From Actinomycetota bacterium (GTDB taxonomy: Bacteria; Cyanobacteriota; Vampirovibrionia; Obscuribacterales; Obscuribacteraceae), in the NCBI GenBank assembly GCA_903970355.1, contig CAJCIF010000536.1, positions 1 to 6,362 on the forward strand: a stretch of 6,362 nucleotides of DNA, in the 5' to 3' direction. Below, piece by piece: positions 5,307 through 6,362 of the stretch (positions within the stretch are counted from its first letter, which is position 1; each line of letters opens with the position of its first letter). The notes beneath the pieces are model-generated. The model ran no database searches and was not told where the DNA came from. It saw only the letters and a program-made list of their open reading frames with translations. Made by a program: the position numbers and the translations under genes.

Positions 5307-6362
5307 TTACTCGGTGTCTTTGACGAAGCTGTAGGTCGCGCCTGTTTTGACGCCCACCTTCATCGAACCGCCCTTCTTACCTGAGACACGCTCGGCCAAC
5401 TCAATATTCCAGGTTGGTTCGCCATGTCCGTTGGCTGCTTCACGCACCAATTTGATGGGGCGCAATTTTTCGAAGCTGTGAGTGCGGAGATAGTGATAGG
5501 CGAGTTCTTTCGCATCCGCTTCCGTTACATCGAGATTGATCGGCTTAGCAGCAAGCTTCTCTTTCACGAGGTTCAACACTTCTTTGGGCTCGAATGGTTC
5601 TCCATCATATTTATTGATGTGAGCATCCATGGCGATGCCGGTTTCGCTGCGCAAGTAACGGGCCATTTGGCTTGTGAAGTTGACTTCAACAGAGATCTTC
5701 TTCTTAGCCTTGCTGAGAATTTCCGTCACTTCCTTAGCGTGGAATGGATAGATGTACTTGATACAAAGGAAGTTGGCTTTGACACCATTTGCATTGAGCA
5801 TGTCGACCGCTTCTGACACTACGCCGGCTGTTGAGCCCCAGCAAACGATTGTGACGTCTGCATCGGCTGGTCCGCCTTCCAGTTTCGGTGGCGCCAACTC
5901 TTTGAGCATGTTGTCGACTTTGCGCATCCGCTTTTCCATAATCTTGCGGCGCACTGGTGGTGAAGTGAACATGTCTGAAATGAGAATGCTTTCTTCATCG
6001 TGATCGTCACTGGCGTTGGTGAAGATTGTGTTAGCGGTACCTGGCAAGGCACGAGGAGAAACTCCGGATTCTGTGAATTGGAATCTCTTGAACTTGCCCT
6101 GGTCTTCGGACCACTCTTTGACGATTTCGCCGCGGTCAACTTTGACATCAGCCGGCATGTCTGCTTGATCCACGTGTTCGTGGTGTTCAGAAAGAAGGAG
6201 GTCAGACATAATTGTTACAGGCAACTGATACTTGTCTGCCATGTTGAAAGCTTCAACTGTCGTGGCATAAGCATCTTCAATGTCACGTGGGCAAACGATC
6301 AAGCGCGGGTATTCACCTTGCGATGCACCGTAGACCTGGTACAAGTCAGCTTGTTCTGTCTT
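5307..6362 (-). CDS. korA: 2-oxoacid:ferredoxin oxidoreductase, alpha subunit, 5' end cut by window edge
   Basis: 351 codons plus a TAA stop are visible, and the frame is open at the right edge. The first residues, KTEQADLYQVYGASQGEYPR, are the family's internal TEQ(A/S)DL motif, so this is mid-protein; the TTG at 6344 in that motif is not a start. Next comes the second TPP-fold domain (IVCPRDIEDAYATTVEAFNM, PVTIMSDLLLSE). The C-terminal domain follows (DVTIVCWGSTAGVVSEAVDM, then KYIYPFHAKEV, then SVEVNFTSQMARYLRSETGI), as in the alpha subunit of pyruvate and 2-oxoglutarate ferredoxin oxidoreductases. Fused gamma-alpha KorA proteins are near 600 residues, so about 200-280 may be missing, probably including the gamma domain. 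The last 45 or so residues (from about RPIKLVREA, with NGHGEPTWNIELAERVSGK) go beyond the compact core and look lineage-specific. It works as a complex with KorB encoded 41 bp downstream. Confidence 0.92.
   Translation of the reverse strand, partial: KTEQADLYQVYGASQGEYPRLIVCPRDIEDAYATTVEAFNMADKYQLPVTIMSDLLLSEHHEHVDQADMPADVKVDRGEIVKEWSEDQGKFKRFQFTESGVSPRALPGTANTIFTNASDDHDEESILISDMFTSPPVRRKIMEKRMRKVDNMLKELAPPKLEGGPADADVTIVCWGSTAGVVSEAVDMLNANGVKANFLCIKYIYPFHAKEVTEILSKAKKKISVEVNFTSQMARYLRSETGIAMDAHINKYDGEPFEPKEVLNLVKEKLAAKPINLDVTEADAKELAYHYLRTHSFEKLRPIKLVREAANGHGEPTWNIELAERVSGKKGGSMKVGVKTGATYSFVKDTE

Noticed and set aside
4888..5334. 148-codon plus-strand open frame
   Set aside because: It is antisense to korB, whose motifs are complete; no domain is visible in the plus-strand product.
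6342..6344. TTG as the start codon of korA
   Set aside because: The frame remains open upstream to the window edge and the TTG sits within the conserved internal TEQADL motif.

Overview
The window is bacterial, compact and about half G+C. All five recognisable genes are on the minus strand, so transcription runs from high to low coordinates. Both ends cut through a gene: the 2-oxoacid oxidoreductase alpha subunit at the right edge and an ABC permease at the left. The gene set combines a ferredoxin-linked 2-oxoacid oxidoreductase, a PknB-type membrane Ser/Thr kinase with an external TPR domain, and an RbsC-type permease. This suggests a free-living heterotroph with low-potential ferredoxin chemistry from a lineage rich in eukaryotic-like kinases. 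Non-photosynthetic Cyanobacteria (Obscuribacter/Melainabacteria-like), Planctomycetes or Acidobacteria would all fit. I lean weakly to the first, but nothing here proves the phylum.

Layout in the direction of transcription. (1) 6362-5307 is the C-terminal part of korA. 5265-4387 is complete korB, 41 bp downstream, and a strong hairpin at 4363-4328 ends this unit. (2) A 218-bp non-coding gap (4169-4386) holds that terminator, an inverted repeat, an iterated CAGCTT motif and one copy of a palindromic repeat. (3) 4168-1949 encodes a 739-residue transmembrane kinase with an N-terminal Cys/His knuckle and a C-terminal TPR domain. Three bases later, 1945-1040 encodes a 301-residue exported protein with a poly-Thr segment, and the two form an operon. 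(4) A 211-bp non-coding gap (829-1039) holds a second, longer copy of the palindromic repeat, a short palindrome, and a G+C-rich stretch (about 62%) that can fold into a multi-branched structure. (5) 828-1 is an RbsC-family sugar/nucleoside-type ABC permease, open to the left edge.

KorA and KorB form one enzyme. The TPP and [4Fe-4S] centres are in KorB, and the visible part of KorA supplies the partner subunit. The kinase and the exported protein probably form a sensing or signalling pair at the membrane, with the TPR domain and the exported protein outside and the kinase domain inside. Ligand and targets are unknown.

The parts least explained by known genes are the two intergenic gaps. A shared 27-base element (one mismatch) flanks the kinase operon on both sides, and the left copy adjoins the structured G+C-rich block directly upstream of the permease.
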